DNA from: an uncultured Ruminococcus sp.
GTDB taxonomy: Bacteria; Bacillota; Clostridia; Oscillospirales; Ruminococcaceae
Assembly (NCBI GenBank): GCA_945867875.1
Contig: CAMBJF010000002.1
Coordinates: 1 to 35,551 of the forward strand
Direction: 5' to 3'
DNA length: 35,551 nucleotides
The notes beneath the pieces are model-generated. The model did not search any database and was not told where the DNA came from. It saw only the letters and a program-made list of their open reading frames with translations. Below are positions 1-10,475 of this stretch, one piece after another (position 1 is the stretch's first letter; each line of letters begins with the position of its first letter). The position numbers were made by a program, and so were the translations under genes.

Positions 1-185
1 TTTTAAAGCGGTTGAGCAATCTCAAAATCTTTTCTTAACAAACCAACTTTTATTTAAAATAATCCAATAAAACGATTAAATTTTACCAAAAAAGTATCTG
101 TTCATAAAAAATTTGCATTTGCTGATTATTGCACGGAAAATGTGTTGTTAGAATGCACAAAGGCAATGTAAGAAATAAGTGAGAA

Positions 186-202
186 TTGTAAAACTTTTAC
201 AA
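186..202. promoter_or_regulatory. Perfect 17-bp inverted repeat TTGTAAAA-C-TTTTACAA, candidate operator upstream of glgB
   Basis: Read directly: 8-bp arms with a 1-bp centre, immediately upstream of a promoter-like -35 at 209. Confidence 0.5.
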
Positions 203-208
203 GACCCC

Positions 209-237
209 TTGTAATCTGATGCACAATCTGTTAAAAT
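209..237 (+). promoter_or_regulatory. Putative sigma-A promoter for the glg cluster (TTGTAA-17-TAAAAT)
   Basis: 4/6 and 5/6 match to consensus with 17-bp spacing, about 80 bp upstream of glgB. Confidence 0.45.
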
Positions 238-320
238 ATTAGTTAAGATAAGCAGAGGTATCTGCACAAGCGGATCCGGGCTGCTTTTAACAAAGTCTGA
301 AAGGTGGATATAAATTAAAT

Positions 321-2540
321 ATGAGCGAAAATAAAAACAAATCCTCTATCGGAGATTATGATTTTCCTCTCTTTGTTTTCCACGAGGGCAGCAACTGCGA
401 GGCTTTCAACTTCTTCGGTGCTCACAAGGGCGTTAAGGACGGCAGGGAGGGCGTTTACTTCCGTGTATGGGCACCCAATGCAAAGTCCGTTTCCCTTGTC
501 GGCGACTTCAACGAATGGGACAGACGGAAAAATCCTATGTACCGTCTTGATGACCCCACTGTATGGGAAATTTTCGTTGAGGGCGTGGAGCAGTATTTTA
601 CCTACAAATACAGCGTCGAGACCTCTCATATGAGCATTGTTGACAAGGCTGACCCATATGGAACGCATATGGAACTCCGACCCAGCACCGCTTCAAAATA
701 TTTCGATATCGACGGCTATGAGTGGCACGATAAAAAGTGGTACGATCATAAGAAAAAGACCAATGTTTACAAGAGCCCTATGAACATCTATGAGGCTCAC
801 TTGGGTTCCTGGAAGCAGTATAAGGACGGCTCTCCCTTTGATTATGTGAAATTCGCCCACGAAATGTCCGATTATTTAAAGGATATGGGCTACACACATC
901 TGGAGCTTATGCCCCTTGCGGAATATCCCTTTGACGGCTCCTGGGGCTATCAGGTAATCGGATATTACGCTCCCACATCACGCTACGGAACTCCTGAGCA
1001 GTTTATGCAGATGATAGATATTTTCCATCAGAACGGCATAGGAGTTATCCTGGACTGGGTGCCCGCACATTTCCCCAAGGACAGCGCAGGTCTGTTTGAA
1101 TTTGACGGCGACTGCTGCTATGAATACAGCGATCCTCTCAAAAAAGAGCACGCTGCATGGGGTACGAGAGTTTTCGACTACGGCAAGGGCGAGGTAAGGA
1201 GCTTCCTTATTTCAAACGCAATTTACTGGATAGAAAAGTTCCACGTTGACGGACTGAGAGTCGATGCAGTGGCTTCAATGCTGTATCTTGACTATGACAG
1301 ACGTGAGTGGAGACCCAACAAGAACGGCGGTCACGAAAACCTTGAGGCTATTGAGTTTTTGCAGAAGCTGAATACAACAGTATTCTCCAGAAACCCCGAT
1401 GTACTGATGATCGCCGAGGAGTCTACTGCATGGCCTATGGTCACAAAGCCTGCGGATATCGGCGGTCTGGGATTCAACTTCAAGTGGAATATGGGCTGGA
1501 TGAACGACACCCTTTCCTATATGCGCACCGACCCCATTTACAGAGCGGGAGACCACGGCAAGCTCACCTTCTCCTTCTTCTATGCATTCAGCGAGAATTT
1601 CGTGCTCCCTATCTCCCACGATGAGGTGGTCCACGGAAAGGCTTCTCTTTTCAACAAGATGAGCAGCGGCACTATGGAGGGCAAATTTGCAAGCCAGAGA
1701 GCCTTTGCGGCATATATGATAGCTCACCCCGGAAAGAAGCTCAACTTTATGGGCAATGACTTCTCCCAGGTCATCGAGTGGAACTACGAAAAGGAGCTTG
1801 ACTGGATGCTGCTGGGCTTCGAGAGCCACCGCAAGATGAATGATTTCTACAGAGACCTGAATCATCTCTACAAAGAGCTTCCCGCTTTCTGGCACGATGA
1901 TGATTCATGGGACGGCTTCAAGTGGATATGTGCCGATGACTACACTCAGAGCGTCATTTCGTTCAGACGTATCGACAACTCCAATCCCGAAAAGCCTGAG
2001 GAAATTATCGTTGTCTGCAACTTCGTTCCCGTTCAGAGAAATGACTACAAAATAGGCGTTCCCTATGAGGGCACCTACGAGCAGATATTCTCCACCGACG
2101 ACATCAAGTACGGCGGCAGCGGCGAGGTGGACAACGGCAAGATAAAGGCAAAGGAATATTCAATGCACGGCTGCGATTATTCCATCAGCCTTACTATCCC
2201 CGGACTTTCCGCAATGTTCTTCCGTCACGTTACTCCCAAGACCCGCCGCAAAAAGGCAGGGGACAAGATAGACGTTACGGGTACAGCTTCCGTTAAGGAA
2301 ACTTCTTCTTCCAAGGAAGAAACAACTAACGAAGCTCCCAAGAAGTCATCAAAGGCTGCAAAGGCAGAGAAAACGGTCAAGACCGAGAAAACTGCTGCAA
2401 AGAAGCCCGCAGAAGTAAAGGCAGCAGATGCTAAAACATCTGAGACCAAAGCATCTGCAAATGAAAATGAAAAACCGTCGGCAGAGGCTGCTCCCAAGAA
2501 ACGGGGACGCAAGCCAAAGACCGATAAATCGGCGGAATAA
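321..2540 (+). CDS. glgB: 1,4-alpha-glucan (glycogen) branching enzyme with a lysine-rich C-terminal extension
   Basis: 739-aa ORF; CBM48-like N-terminus ([23 protein letters not shown]), GH13 motifs ([46 protein letters not shown]); SD-like gaaaggtgg upstream. Confidence 0.97.
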   Translation: MSENKNKSSIGDYDFPLFVFHEGSNCEAFNFFGAHKGVKDGREGVYFRVWAPNAKSVSLVGDFNEWDRRKNPMYRLDDPTVWEIFVEGVEQYFTYKYSVETSHMSIVDKADPYGTHMELRPSTASKYFDIDGYEWHDKKWYDHKKKTNVYKSPMNIYEAHLGSWKQYKDGSPFDYVKFAHEMSDYLKDMGYTHLELMPLAEYPFDGSWGYQVIGYYAPTSRYGTPEQFMQMIDIFHQNGIGVILDWVPAHFPKDSAGLFEFDGDCCYEYSDPLKKEHAAWGTRVFDYGKGEVRSFLISNAIYWIEKFHVDGLRVDAVASMLYLDYDRREWRPNKNGGHENLEAIEFLQKLNTTVFSRNPDVLMIAEESTAWPMVTKPADIGGLGFNFKWNMGWMNDTLSYMRTDPIYRAGDHGKLTFSFFYAFSENFVLPISHDEVVHGKASLFNKMSSGTMEGKFASQRAFAAYMIAHPGKKLNFMGNDFSQVIEWNYEKELDWMLLGFESHRKMNDFYRDLNHLYKELPAFWHDDDSWDGFKWICADDYTQSVISFRRIDNSNPEKPEEIIVVCNFVPVQRNDYKIGVPYEGTYEQIFSTDDIKYGGSGEVDNGKIKAKEYSMHGCDYSISLTIPGLSAMFFRHVTPKTRRKKAGDKIDVTGTASVKETSSSKEETTNEAPKKSSKAAKAEKTVKTEKTAAKKPAEVKAADAKTSETKASANENEKPSAEAAPKKRGRKPKTDKSAE

Positions 2541-2572
2541 GCCGCATAAAACCGAAAGGAAGGATTTTAAAG

Positions 2573-3781
2573 ATGTACACTAAAAAAGAATGCGTCGCAA
2601 TGCTTTTGGCAGGCGGACAGGGCAGCCGTTTGTATGCCCTCACTCAGGATATGGCAAAGCCTGCCGTTCCATACGGAGGAAAGTACAGGATCATTGACTT
2701 CCCTCTTTCCAACTGCGTAAACTCAGGTATCGACACCGTTGGTGTTCTTACTCAGTATCAGCCTCTGGTGCTCAATGACTACATCGGAAACGGTCAGCCT
2801 TGGGACCTTGACAAGCAGTACGGCGGCGCTCACTGCCTGCCTCCTTATCAGACAGCTCTCGGCGCTGAGTGGTATAAGGGCACTGCGAACGCTATCTATC
2901 AGAACATCGCTTTTGTTGACCGATACAATCCCGATTATGTTGTAGTTCTCTCAGGCGACCACATCTACAAGATGGATTACAACGTAATGCTCAGCTACCA
3001 CAAGGAGAAGAACGCTGCGGCTACTATCGCCGTTCTTGATGTTCCTATGGAGGAGGCTTCCCGTTTCGGAATTATGATAACCGATGACGACGGAAACATC
3101 GTTGACTTCGAGGAAAAGCCTAAGAATCCCCGTTCCACACTTGCTTCAATGGGTATTTATATCTTCACCTGGAGCAAGCTCAGACAGTACCTTATCGACA
3201 ACGAGAACAACCCCGATGAGGACAAGGATTTCGGTAAGGCTATCATACCCAATATGATGAACGCAGGCGAGAAGCTTGTTGCTTGGACATTTGACGGCTA
3301 CTGGAAGGACGTTGGAACTCTGGACTCCCTCTGGGAAGCAAATATGGACCTTCTTAATCCCAATATCCCCATTGACCTTTACGACCCCGACTGGAAGATG
3401 TATTCCAGAAACCCCGTTCTCCCTCCTCAGTACATAGGCGACAATGCAAATGTTGAAAACTCTATGATCGCAGAGGGCTGCAACATTGACGGAAACATCG
3501 ACTTCTCCGTTATTTACGAGGGCGTTACCATCGAAAAGGGCGCTACTGTCACCGACTCCATTATTATGCCCGGTACTGTCATCAAGGAGGGCGCTACAGT
3601 TGAGTACGCTATCGTTGGTGAGAACAGCGTCATCGAAAAGGGCGCACACGTTGGTGCACGTCCCGAAACTGTTGAGAACAGAGATGACTGGGGCATCGCA
3701 GTTATCGGAAACAAGATAACCATTGCCGAGGGTCAGGTAGTAGGACCCAAGCAGATGGTCCCCGATATCAAGAAGAAGTAA
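2573..3781 (+). CDS. glgC: Glucose-1-phosphate adenylyltransferase
   Basis: 402-aa [47 protein letters not shown]; left-handed beta-helix hexapeptide C-terminus. Confidence 0.97.
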   Translation: MYTKKECVAMLLAGGQGSRLYALTQDMAKPAVPYGGKYRIIDFPLSNCVNSGIDTVGVLTQYQPLVLNDYIGNGQPWDLDKQYGGAHCLPPYQTALGAEWYKGTANAIYQNIAFVDRYNPDYVVVLSGDHIYKMDYNVMLSYHKEKNAAATIAVLDVPMEEASRFGIMITDDDGNIVDFEEKPKNPRSTLASMGIYIFTWSKLRQYLIDNENNPDEDKDFGKAIIPNMMNAGEKLVAWTFDGYWKDVGTLDSLWEANMDLLNPNIPIDLYDPDWKMYSRNPVLPPQYIGDNANVENSMIAEGCNIDGNIDFSVIYEGVTIEKGATVTDSIIMPGTVIKEGATVEYAIVGENSVIEKGAHVGARPETVENRDDWGIAVIGNKITIAEGQVVGPKQMVPDIKKK

Positions 3782-3810
3782 GAGCTTCACGGAAGGAAGG
3801 TTAATATAAA

Positions 3811-4935
3811 ATGAGCTTAAATAAGAAAATCCTTGGCGTAATTTTCGCCAATATGCACGAGGACGTTGTTCCCGAGCTTACCCGTCAGAGAACAATGGGC
3901 TCGGTTATGTTCGGCGGCAGATACAGACTTATCGACTTCACACTTTCCAATATGGCAAACTCCGGCATTGACGAGGTGGGCGTTGTTACAAAGTCCAACT
4001 ACCAGTCCCTCCTTGACCACTTAGGTTCAGGCAGAGAGTGGGATATGGCAAGAAAGAACGGCGGACTTCACCTCCTCCCTCCTTTCTCCAATATGACAAG
4101 CGGTATGTACAGAGGCCGTCTTGAGGCCCTTTACGGAATCACCGATTTTATCCGTCATTCCGACGCTGATTATGTTATCATGTCCGACTGCGATGTTGTA
4201 ACAAGCCTTGACTACAACAAGCTTTATGACGCCCACATCAAGAGCGGCGCTGACATCACAGCGGTGTATGCAAAGTCCAACCTTGACCTTGACGCTGCGG
4301 CTCACACCAATGTTTTCGGGATCAACAACGAGGGACGCATAAACAACGTTCTCATCAATCCCGAGATAAGCGGTGAGTGCAACATCTCCCTCAATACATA
4401 CATCATCTCCAAGCCCCTGCTTATGAGTATGATAACCGATGCTGCCGCAAAGGGCATCTACAGCTTTGCAAAGAGCATTCTTCAGGCTCAGTGCGGAAGA
4501 TACAAGATAATGGCTTACAAGCACGAGGGATATTTCTCCAAGATAACCTCTATCAAGAGCTATTATGACGCAAATATGGCTCTCCTCGACACTGAGAGCA
4601 GAAAGAAGCTCTTCCCCGACAATGCGCCCGTTTACACAAAGATACGTGATAATCCTCCCGCAAAGTTCGCTATCGGCGCAAAGGTAAAGAACTCCCTTAT
4701 CGCTGACGGCTGCATCATCGAGGGCACTGTTGAAAATTCCATTCTGTTCAGAGGCGCAAAGGTTGCAAAGGGTGCTGTTGTCAAGGACTGCGTAATTATG
4801 CAGGACAGCGTTATCGGCAAGAACTGCAGCATCAGCTGCGTTATCACCGACAAAATCGTAAACATCTCCGACCAGAAGATACTCACAGGCTCCAAGAACT
4901 TCCCCATTTACATTGGCAAGGGCGCACAGATATAA
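3811..4935 (+). CDS. glgD: Glucose-1-phosphate adenylyltransferase subunit GlgD (GlgC paralogue)
   Basis: 374-aa ORF; GGRYRLIDFTLSNMANSGIDEVGVVTKSNYQSLLDHLGSGREWD; lacks the GGxGxRL loop; adjacent to glgC. Confidence 0.93.
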   Translation: MSLNKKILGVIFANMHEDVVPELTRQRTMGSVMFGGRYRLIDFTLSNMANSGIDEVGVVTKSNYQSLLDHLGSGREWDMARKNGGLHLLPPFSNMTSGMYRGRLEALYGITDFIRHSDADYVIMSDCDVVTSLDYNKLYDAHIKSGADITAVYAKSNLDLDAAAHTNVFGINNEGRINNVLINPEISGECNISLNTYIISKPLLMSMITDAAAKGIYSFAKSILQAQCGRYKIMAYKHEGYFSKITSIKSYYDANMALLDTESRKKLFPDNAPVYTKIRDNPPAKFAIGAKVKNSLIADGCIIEGTVENSILFRGAKVAKGAVVKDCVIMQDSVIGKNCSISCVITDKIVNISDQKILTGSKNFPIYIGKGAQI

Positions 4936-4966
4936 CAAAGTTAAAGCCGAAAATGGCTTGATATCA

Positions 4967-5015
4967 CAGTGACATCGGGCCTGCGGCTTACCCGCAGGCT
5001 CGGTTGCTGTTTTTT
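4967..5015 (+). terminator. Intrinsic terminator/attenuator-like hairpin between glgD and glgA
   Basis: Stem CAGTGAC..CG.GCCTGCGG-CTTAC-CCGCAGGC.CG.GTTGCTG followed directly by TTTTTT. Confidence 0.65.
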
Positions 5016-5084
5016 CAGAATGCTTCCTGAGACTATTATAAACAGCGGCAATTATACCTTCCGAGAGAAAGGATTTGAATATAT

Positions 5085-6506
5085 ATGAGAATACTTTACA
5101 CAGCTTCCGAGGCGCTCCCTTATGCGGCGTCAGGCGGTCTTGCAGATGTTGCGGGCTCACTTCCTGCGGCTTTGTGCAAGGCAGGACACGACTGTCGTGT
5201 TGTGCTCCCCCTTTACAAGAGCATCAAGCCCGAGCTGAGGAAAAAGCTTAAATTTTTAAAGAACTTCACCGTTGATGTGGGCTGGAGAAAGCAGTACTGC
5301 GGCGTTTTCGAGGGCCACGAAAACGGCGTTACCTATTATCTTCTCGATAATGAATACTACTACGCAAGAGACGGACTTTACGGCTTCTATGATGACTGCG
5401 AGAGATTTGTATTCCTCTCCCGTGCAGTAATGGAGCTTATCAAGCAGATAGACTGGAAACCCCAGATAATCAACTGCAACGACTGGCAGACTGCTCTTGT
5501 TCCCGTTTATTATCAGACCTACTACAAGTTCCAGTACGGCTATGAGGACATCAAGACCGTTTTCACTATCCACAATATCCAGTATCAGGGAAGATACGGT
5601 ATGGACGTTATCAACGATATTATGGGCATACCTATGTATCACGCAAAGCTCCTTGAGTATGACGGTGCTGTGAACCTTATGAAGGCTGCCTTCGAGACCG
5701 CCGACAAGATAACCACCGTTTCCCCCAGCTATGCATGGGAGATACTTGACCCATGGTATTCCCACGGTCTGGACAGGGCTCTTACAAACAAGCAGTATAA
5801 GCTCTGCGGCTTCTTAAACGGCATCGACACCAAGCTTTATGACCCCGAGCACGACCCCCTTATCCCTGCTCATTTCAGCTCAAAGGACATTTCGGGCAAG
5901 GCAAAGTGCAAGGCAGAGCTTCTGAAGTCGCTGAACCTTTCTGCAGGCGACGAGCCTGTTATCGGCATAATCACGAGATTTGTCTCCCACAAGGGCATCG
6001 ACCTTATCAAGTATGTTTTCGAGGAAATGCTGGGACTTGGCTGCAAGTTTGCGGTGCTTGGTTCGGGCGAGAAAATTTACGAGGACTTCTTCAAGGAAAT
6101 GGCGTGGAGATATCCTGACAAGGTAAGCGTTACACTGGGCTTTATGCCTGACCTTGCAAGAAAGATCTATGCAGGTGCGGATATGTTCCTTATGCCCTCT
6201 CAGAGCGAGCCCTGCGGTCTTGCTCAGATGATATCCATGCGCTACGGAACACTGCCTATCGTAAGAGAGACAGGCGGGCTCAGAGACAGCGTAAGAGATG
6301 CAGGCGGCGAGAACGGCAACGGCTTTACTTTCAAGACCTATAACGCTCACGATATGCTTAACGCCGTAAGCAGAGCCTGTGACTATTATCACGACAAGGC
6401 AGCGTGGGAGAAGCTTGTCAAGGAAACTATGAAGAACGATTTCAGCTGGGATAACTCCGCAAAGCTGTATATCGGTCTTTACAAGGAGCTTGCAGGGGAA
6501 GAGTAA
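5085..6506 (+). CDS. glgA: Glycogen synthase (ADP-glucose, GT5)
   Basis: 473-aa ORF; RILYTASEALPYAASGGLADVAGSLP N-terminus, PSQSEPCGLAQMISMRYGTLPIVRETGGLRDSV motif. Confidence 0.97.
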   Translation: MRILYTASEALPYAASGGLADVAGSLPAALCKAGHDCRVVLPLYKSIKPELRKKLKFLKNFTVDVGWRKQYCGVFEGHENGVTYYLLDNEYYYARDGLYGFYDDCERFVFLSRAVMELIKQIDWKPQIINCNDWQTALVPVYYQTYYKFQYGYEDIKTVFTIHNIQYQGRYGMDVINDIMGIPMYHAKLLEYDGAVNLMKAAFETADKITTVSPSYAWEILDPWYSHGLDRALTNKQYKLCGFLNGIDTKLYDPEHDPLIPAHFSSKDISGKAKCKAELLKSLNLSAGDEPVIGIITRFVSHKGIDLIKYVFEEMLGLGCKFAVLGSGEKIYEDFFKEMAWRYPDKVSVTLGFMPDLARKIYAGADMFLMPSQSEPCGLAQMISMRYGTLPIVRETGGLRDSVRDAGGENGNGFTFKTYNAHDMLNAVSRACDYYHDKAAWEKLVKETMKNDFSWDNSAKLYIGLYKELAGEE

Positions 6507-6544
6507 TACTGATACACCTCAGTATTGGTTCACAATTAACAGAC

Positions 6545-6576
6545 AGACCCGTTTTGTTCGGACGGGTCTTTTTTTG
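6545..6576 (+). terminator. Rho-independent terminator after glgA
   Basis: AGACCCG-ttttgttcgga-CGGGTCT followed by a T run. Confidence 0.85.
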
Positions 6577-6643
6577 TTTAGGCAAATGCCTATTATGCTG
6601 TAATAACGGTGCAGTGGTTTGACAATTTTGAACATTATTACAA

Positions 6644-6672
6644 TTGACAACGTTTTCATAGTGTGATATAAT
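6644..6672 (+). promoter_or_regulatory. Consensus sigma-A promoter (TTGACA-17-TATAAT)
   Basis: Exact -35 and -10 hexamers with 17-bp spacer, about 50 bp upstream of the GGDEF/EAL ORF. Confidence 0.85.
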
Positions 6673-6721
6673 ATTTAAATAACATTGGAATTATATTTTT
6701 TTCGGAAGGGGAAAAAAGGGA

Positions 6722-8419
6722 ATGGAAAGCTGTGGATTCGGCGGCTGTGTTCTTGATTTTTGGGGGAAAATTAGTGCAAATACAGATGATATCGGCAGGG
6801 CTGTGCTATGTATCCGTCAGGCTCTTGGCGATGTTGCGGAAAATATCAGACTTGGAAGGGCTGTCCTTTCAGTAAGGGCAGCATCGGACAAAATTAAGAC
6901 AGTGGGGCTTGGTGACACCGAGCTTTATACCTCTCCTGCGGGATATGAGGACAGCGCTGTTACTGTGAGCACGGTTTCAAAGCAGGGCGGAGTTATGTCC
7001 GTTTCGGTATGTCCCGAAAAGGGCACTGAATGGAATGACGGTGAAAAGCAGGCTATGGAACTTCTTGCAAAGACCTGCTGTCTCCTTTGCAGCAGGGCAA
7101 AGGCTGTTGAGCTTATGGAGGAAGCCAAGTTCATCGACAATCTGACAGGGGTTGCCAACACTGACGGATTTACCCGCTATGTGGGTATGCTTGCGGCAAA
7201 GGGCGAGCTTGTGAATTACGCTGCGGCGTTTATGAACATTAAGAATTTCAAGTACGTTAACAAGGTCTACGGCAGCGGGCAGGGCGATAAGCTTTTAAAG
7301 CAGTTTGCGGAGTCTATGAGCAAGTTTATCGGCACTGACGGAAAATTTGCCCGTCTTGGCGGCGATAATTTTATCCTGCTTATCAAAAAGGGCAGAGTTA
7401 ACGACCTCCGTGTTTTTATTGATGCACTTTCTTTTGAAATGGGCGGGGGCGAAATTACTCAGGCTTATGACCTCAGGCTGCGTATGGGAATTTACGAAGC
7501 CTGTCAGAATGATACGGTATCGGACATTATGAACAAGTCCTCAATTGCCTACATAAATGCAAGGTCGGACAGGGTCAAGGACGTTGTTTATTTCTCGCCG
7601 CTGCTCCTTGAAGAATCAAACCACAGAAAAACCATATCCACACTTTTCCCAAAGGCTCTCGAAAAGAGGGAGTTTGCGGTATATTATCAGCCTAAGGTAA
7701 GTCTTGATGACAATAAGCTCTGCGGCTGTGAGGCTCTTTGCAGATGGATACGTGACGGCAAGGTCGTTCCGCCTATGGAATTTATCCCCGTGCTGGAAAG
7801 CGAGGGCTCGGTTTGCAGGCTCGATTTTTATGTGCTTGAAAGGGTCTGCGAGGACATTAAGGGCTGGCTTGATGCGGGCATTGAGCCTGTAAAGGTGTCG
7901 GTGAATTTCTCGAAGAATCATCTTCACAACAAGCGCCTTGCCGACCAGATAATCGGCATTATCAAGAAATACGGCATCGGCGGAAAGTATCTCGAAATTG
8001 AGCTTACCGAGATGACAGGCTCTGATGACCTTAATGCAATGAGCGTTTTCGTGGACGTGATGAAGGAAAACGGCGTGGGCACATCTATCGACGATTTCGG
8101 AACGGGATATTCCTCTCTCAACCTCTTAAAAGACCTTGATGTTGATGTTATCAAGCTGGACAAATCTTTCTTTACCAATATAAACGAAGCTGACGGCGGC
8201 ATTTCCACCGATAGGATTGTTGTCAAGAACATTGTAAATATGGTGAATGAGCTTAATATGGAGGCTATTTCCGAGGGCGTTGAGACAAAGTCTCAGGCGG
8301 ATTTCCTCAGAAATGTGAATTGCAGTATGGCTCAGGGCTTCCTGTTTGACCGTCCTCTGCCAAAGGGCGAGTTTGAGACAAGGCTCACTGACGGGGAGTT
8401 TTATACGGATAAAGGTTAA
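6722..8419 (+). CDS. GGDEF/EAL domain protein; degenerate GGDEF, EAL probably an active c-di-GMP phosphodiesterase
   Basis: 565-aa ORF; RLGGDNF in place of GGDEF; EAL signatures CGCEALCRW, NFSKNHL, LEIELTEM, DDFGTGYSSL, IKLDKSFF, SEGVE. Confidence 0.93.
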   Translation: MESCGFGGCVLDFWGKISANTDDIGRAVLCIRQALGDVAENIRLGRAVLSVRAASDKIKTVGLGDTELYTSPAGYEDSAVTVSTVSKQGGVMSVSVCPEKGTEWNDGEKQAMELLAKTCCLLCSRAKAVELMEEAKFIDNLTGVANTDGFTRYVGMLAAKGELVNYAAAFMNIKNFKYVNKVYGSGQGDKLLKQFAESMSKFIGTDGKFARLGGDNFILLIKKGRVNDLRVFIDALSFEMGGGEITQAYDLRLRMGIYEACQNDTVSDIMNKSSIAYINARSDRVKDVVYFSPLLLEESNHRKTISTLFPKALEKREFAVYYQPKVSLDDNKLCGCEALCRWIRDGKVVPPMEFIPVLESEGSVCRLDFYVLERVCEDIKGWLDAGIEPVKVSVNFSKNHLHNKRLADQIIGIIKKYGIGGKYLEIELTEMTGSDDLNAMSVFVDVMKENGVGTSIDDFGTGYSSLNLLKDLDVDVIKLDKSFFTNINEADGGISTDRIVVKNIVNMVNELNMEAISEGVETKSQADFLRNVNCSMAQGFLFDRPLPKGEFETRLTDGEFYTDKG

Positions 8420-8429
8420 CGGATAATGA

Positions 8430-8459
8430 AAGCCGCTTCCGACGATTCGGGAGCGGCTT
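8430..8459. terminator. Bidirectional terminator between the GGDEF/EAL gene and trpA
   Basis: AAGCCGCTtCCG-acgatt-CGGgAGCGGCTT hairpin between convergent genes. Confidence 0.7.
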
Positions 8460-8483
8460 GTTTCATAATATTCGTATTATATA

Positions 8484-9269
8484 TTATTCCATAGCGTCCT
8501 TTAGGCTCTTAACAAACTCACCCACAGGCTTTGGCGAGTTTACGCCGTTTGCTTCCATAATGCGGACAATTGCACTTCCAACGATAACTCCGTCGCAGTA
8601 GGCGGACATTTTTTTTGCCTGCTCGGGGCTTGAAATGCCGAAGCCCACGCAGCAGGGGCACTTTGCATTCTCTCTCACAAGTCCGAAAAATTCATCGAAA
8701 TCAGTTCTGAACTCGGAGCGGACGCCTGTTACGCCGTTTGAGGAAACGCAGTAGAGGAATCCGTCGGAATCAGCGGCAATGCGCTTTATTCTGTCGTGAG
8801 ATGCAGGGGAAACGAGGTTAATGTTATGTACCCCGTACTTCTGCGCATAGGGGAGTATCTCCTCACGCTCCTCATAGGGCATATCGGGAACAATTACGCC
8901 GTCAACGCCCTTTTCTCTGCAAAGTGAGAAAAATCTTTCTGTGCCGTAAACGAAAATTGTGTTCAGATACATCATAAGGATAAGTGGCTTGTCAGTCTTG
9001 GCACGGATATCATCAACTGCGCCGAAAATTTTATCAAGAGTAGTGCCGCCTTTAAGTGAGCGGAGAGAGGACTTCTGAATGGTCACGCCCTCAGCGATAG
9101 GGTCGGAAAAGGGCACGCCAAGTTCGATTATATCTGCGCCCTTGTCAAACATTTCAAGAGCTGTCTTAACGGTGGTGTCCATATCGGGGTCGCCTGCGGT
9201 GATAAAGGTCACAAGCGCCTTTTTTCCTGCGGCTTTAAGCTCTTCAAAGCATTTATCTATACGGTTCAT
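8484..9269 (-). CDS. trpA: Tryptophan synthase alpha chain
   Basis: 261-aa ORF; ALVTFITAGDPDMDTT, DIIELGVPFSDPIAEG, GFGISSPEQA. Confidence 0.97.
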   Translation of the reverse strand: MNRIDKCFEELKAAGKKALVTFITAGDPDMDTTVKTALEMFDKGADIIELGVPFSDPIAEGVTIQKSSLRSLKGGTTLDKIFGAVDDIRAKTDKPLILMMYLNTIFVYGTERFFSLCREKGVDGVIVPDMPYEEREEILPYAQKYGVHNINLVSPASHDRIKRIAADSDGFLYCVSSNGVTGVRSEFRTDFDEFFGLVRENAKCPCCVGFGISSPEQAKKMSAYCDGVIVGSAIVRIMEANGVNSPKPVGEFVKSLKDAME

Positions 9270-9284
9270 AGCTGTATTTCCTCC

Positions 9285-10475
9285 TTATGAGTTCTCGATG
9301 TTGTGACCTCTGTAGCGGGCAACGGAGTAAACGTCCTTGTCGCCTCTGCCCGAAAGGTTTATGACGATGGTCTGATCCTTGCCCATTTCGGGAGCTATCT
9401 TCATTGCCGCCGCAACTGCGTGGGCGGATTCAATGGCGGGGATAATGCCCTCGGTTCTTGAAAGATATTCGAATGCGGAAACGGCTTCCTCATCGGTAAC
9501 GGCAACATAATCCGCTCTGCCTGTTTTCCAGAGATTTGCGTGCTCGGGGCCTATTCCGGGGTAGTCAAGACCTGCGGAAATGGAATAAACGGGAGCTATC
9601 TGACCGAATTTATCCTGGAGGAATATGGACTTCATTCCGTGGAAAATACCAACGCTGCCGCAGGAAAGCGTTGCTGCGGTATCGGCGGTGTTTATTCCTC
9701 TGCCTGCGGCTTCTGCACCAACGAGACGAACGGATTTGTCGGGGATAAAGTCATAGAATGCGCCCATTGCATTGGAGCCGCCGCCTACGCAGGCAACCAC
9801 GCAGTCGGGGAGCTTGCCCTCACGCTCCAGCATCTGAGACTTTATCTCCTCACCGATTATCTTCTGAAAATCCCTTACCATTTCGGGATATGGGTGGGGA
9901 CCCATTACAGAGCCGATGCAGTAAAATGTATTCTCAATATTTGTGCACCAGTCACGCATTGCCTCGTTGATAGCGTCCTTAAGGGTAGATGTGCCGCTGC
10001 TGACGGGAACGACCTTTGCGCCGAGAAGCTCCATTCTGTAAACGTTCAGAGACTGTCTCTTAGTGTCCTCTTCGCCCATATACACGCAGCATTCGAGCCC
10101 CATAAGGGCGCAGACTGTGGCGGTGGCAACGCCGTGCTGACCTGCTCCCGTTTCGGCGATAATGCGCTTCTTGCTCATACGCTTTGCAAGAAGTATCTGA
10201 CCTAAAACATTGTTTATCTTGTGAGCGCCTGTGTGATTTAAGTCCTCACGCTTGATGTACACCTTTGCACCGCCGAGATCCTCTGTCATATGCTTTGCAA
10301 AATAGAGCATTGAGGGGCGGTTTGCGTAGTTTACGTAAAGGTCGGTAAGCTCTGCCTTGAAATCGGGGTCGTCCTTGTATTTGTCATAAGCTTCTTCAAG
10401 CTCGTGAACGGCGTTCATTACCGTTTCGGGAACGTACTGTCCGCCAAATTCTCCGAATCTTCCAACTTTATTCAT
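9285..10475 (-). CDS. trpB: Tryptophan synthase beta chain
   Basis: 396-aa [54 protein letters not shown]. Confidence 0.98.
   Translation of the reverse strand: MNKVGRFGEFGGQYVPETVMNAVHELEEAYDKYKDDPDFKAELTDLYVNYANRPSMLYFAKHMTEDLGGAKVYIKREDLNHTGAHKINNVLGQILLAKRMSKKRIIAETGAGQHGVATATVCALMGLECCVYMGEEDTKRQSLNVYRMELLGAKVVPVSSGTSTLKDAINEAMRDWCTNIENTFYCIGSVMGPHPYPEMVRDFQKIIGEEIKSQMLEREGKLPDCVVACVGGGSNAMGAFYDFIPDKSVRLVGAEAAGRGINTADTAATLSCGSVGIFHGMKSIFLQDKFGQIAPVYSISAGLDYPGIGPEHANLWKTGRADYVAVTDEEAVSAFEYLSRTEGIIPAIESAHAVAAAMKIAPEMGKDQTIVINLSGRGDKDVYSVARYRGHNIENS

Noticed and set aside
1-20. Possible CcpA cre-like site (TTAAAGCGGTTGAGCA)
   Set aside because: Too many mismatches to the cre consensus.
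4027-5160. 377-aa minus-strand ORF opposite glgD
   Set aside because: Antisense shadow of a clear glgD CDS with no family resemblance.
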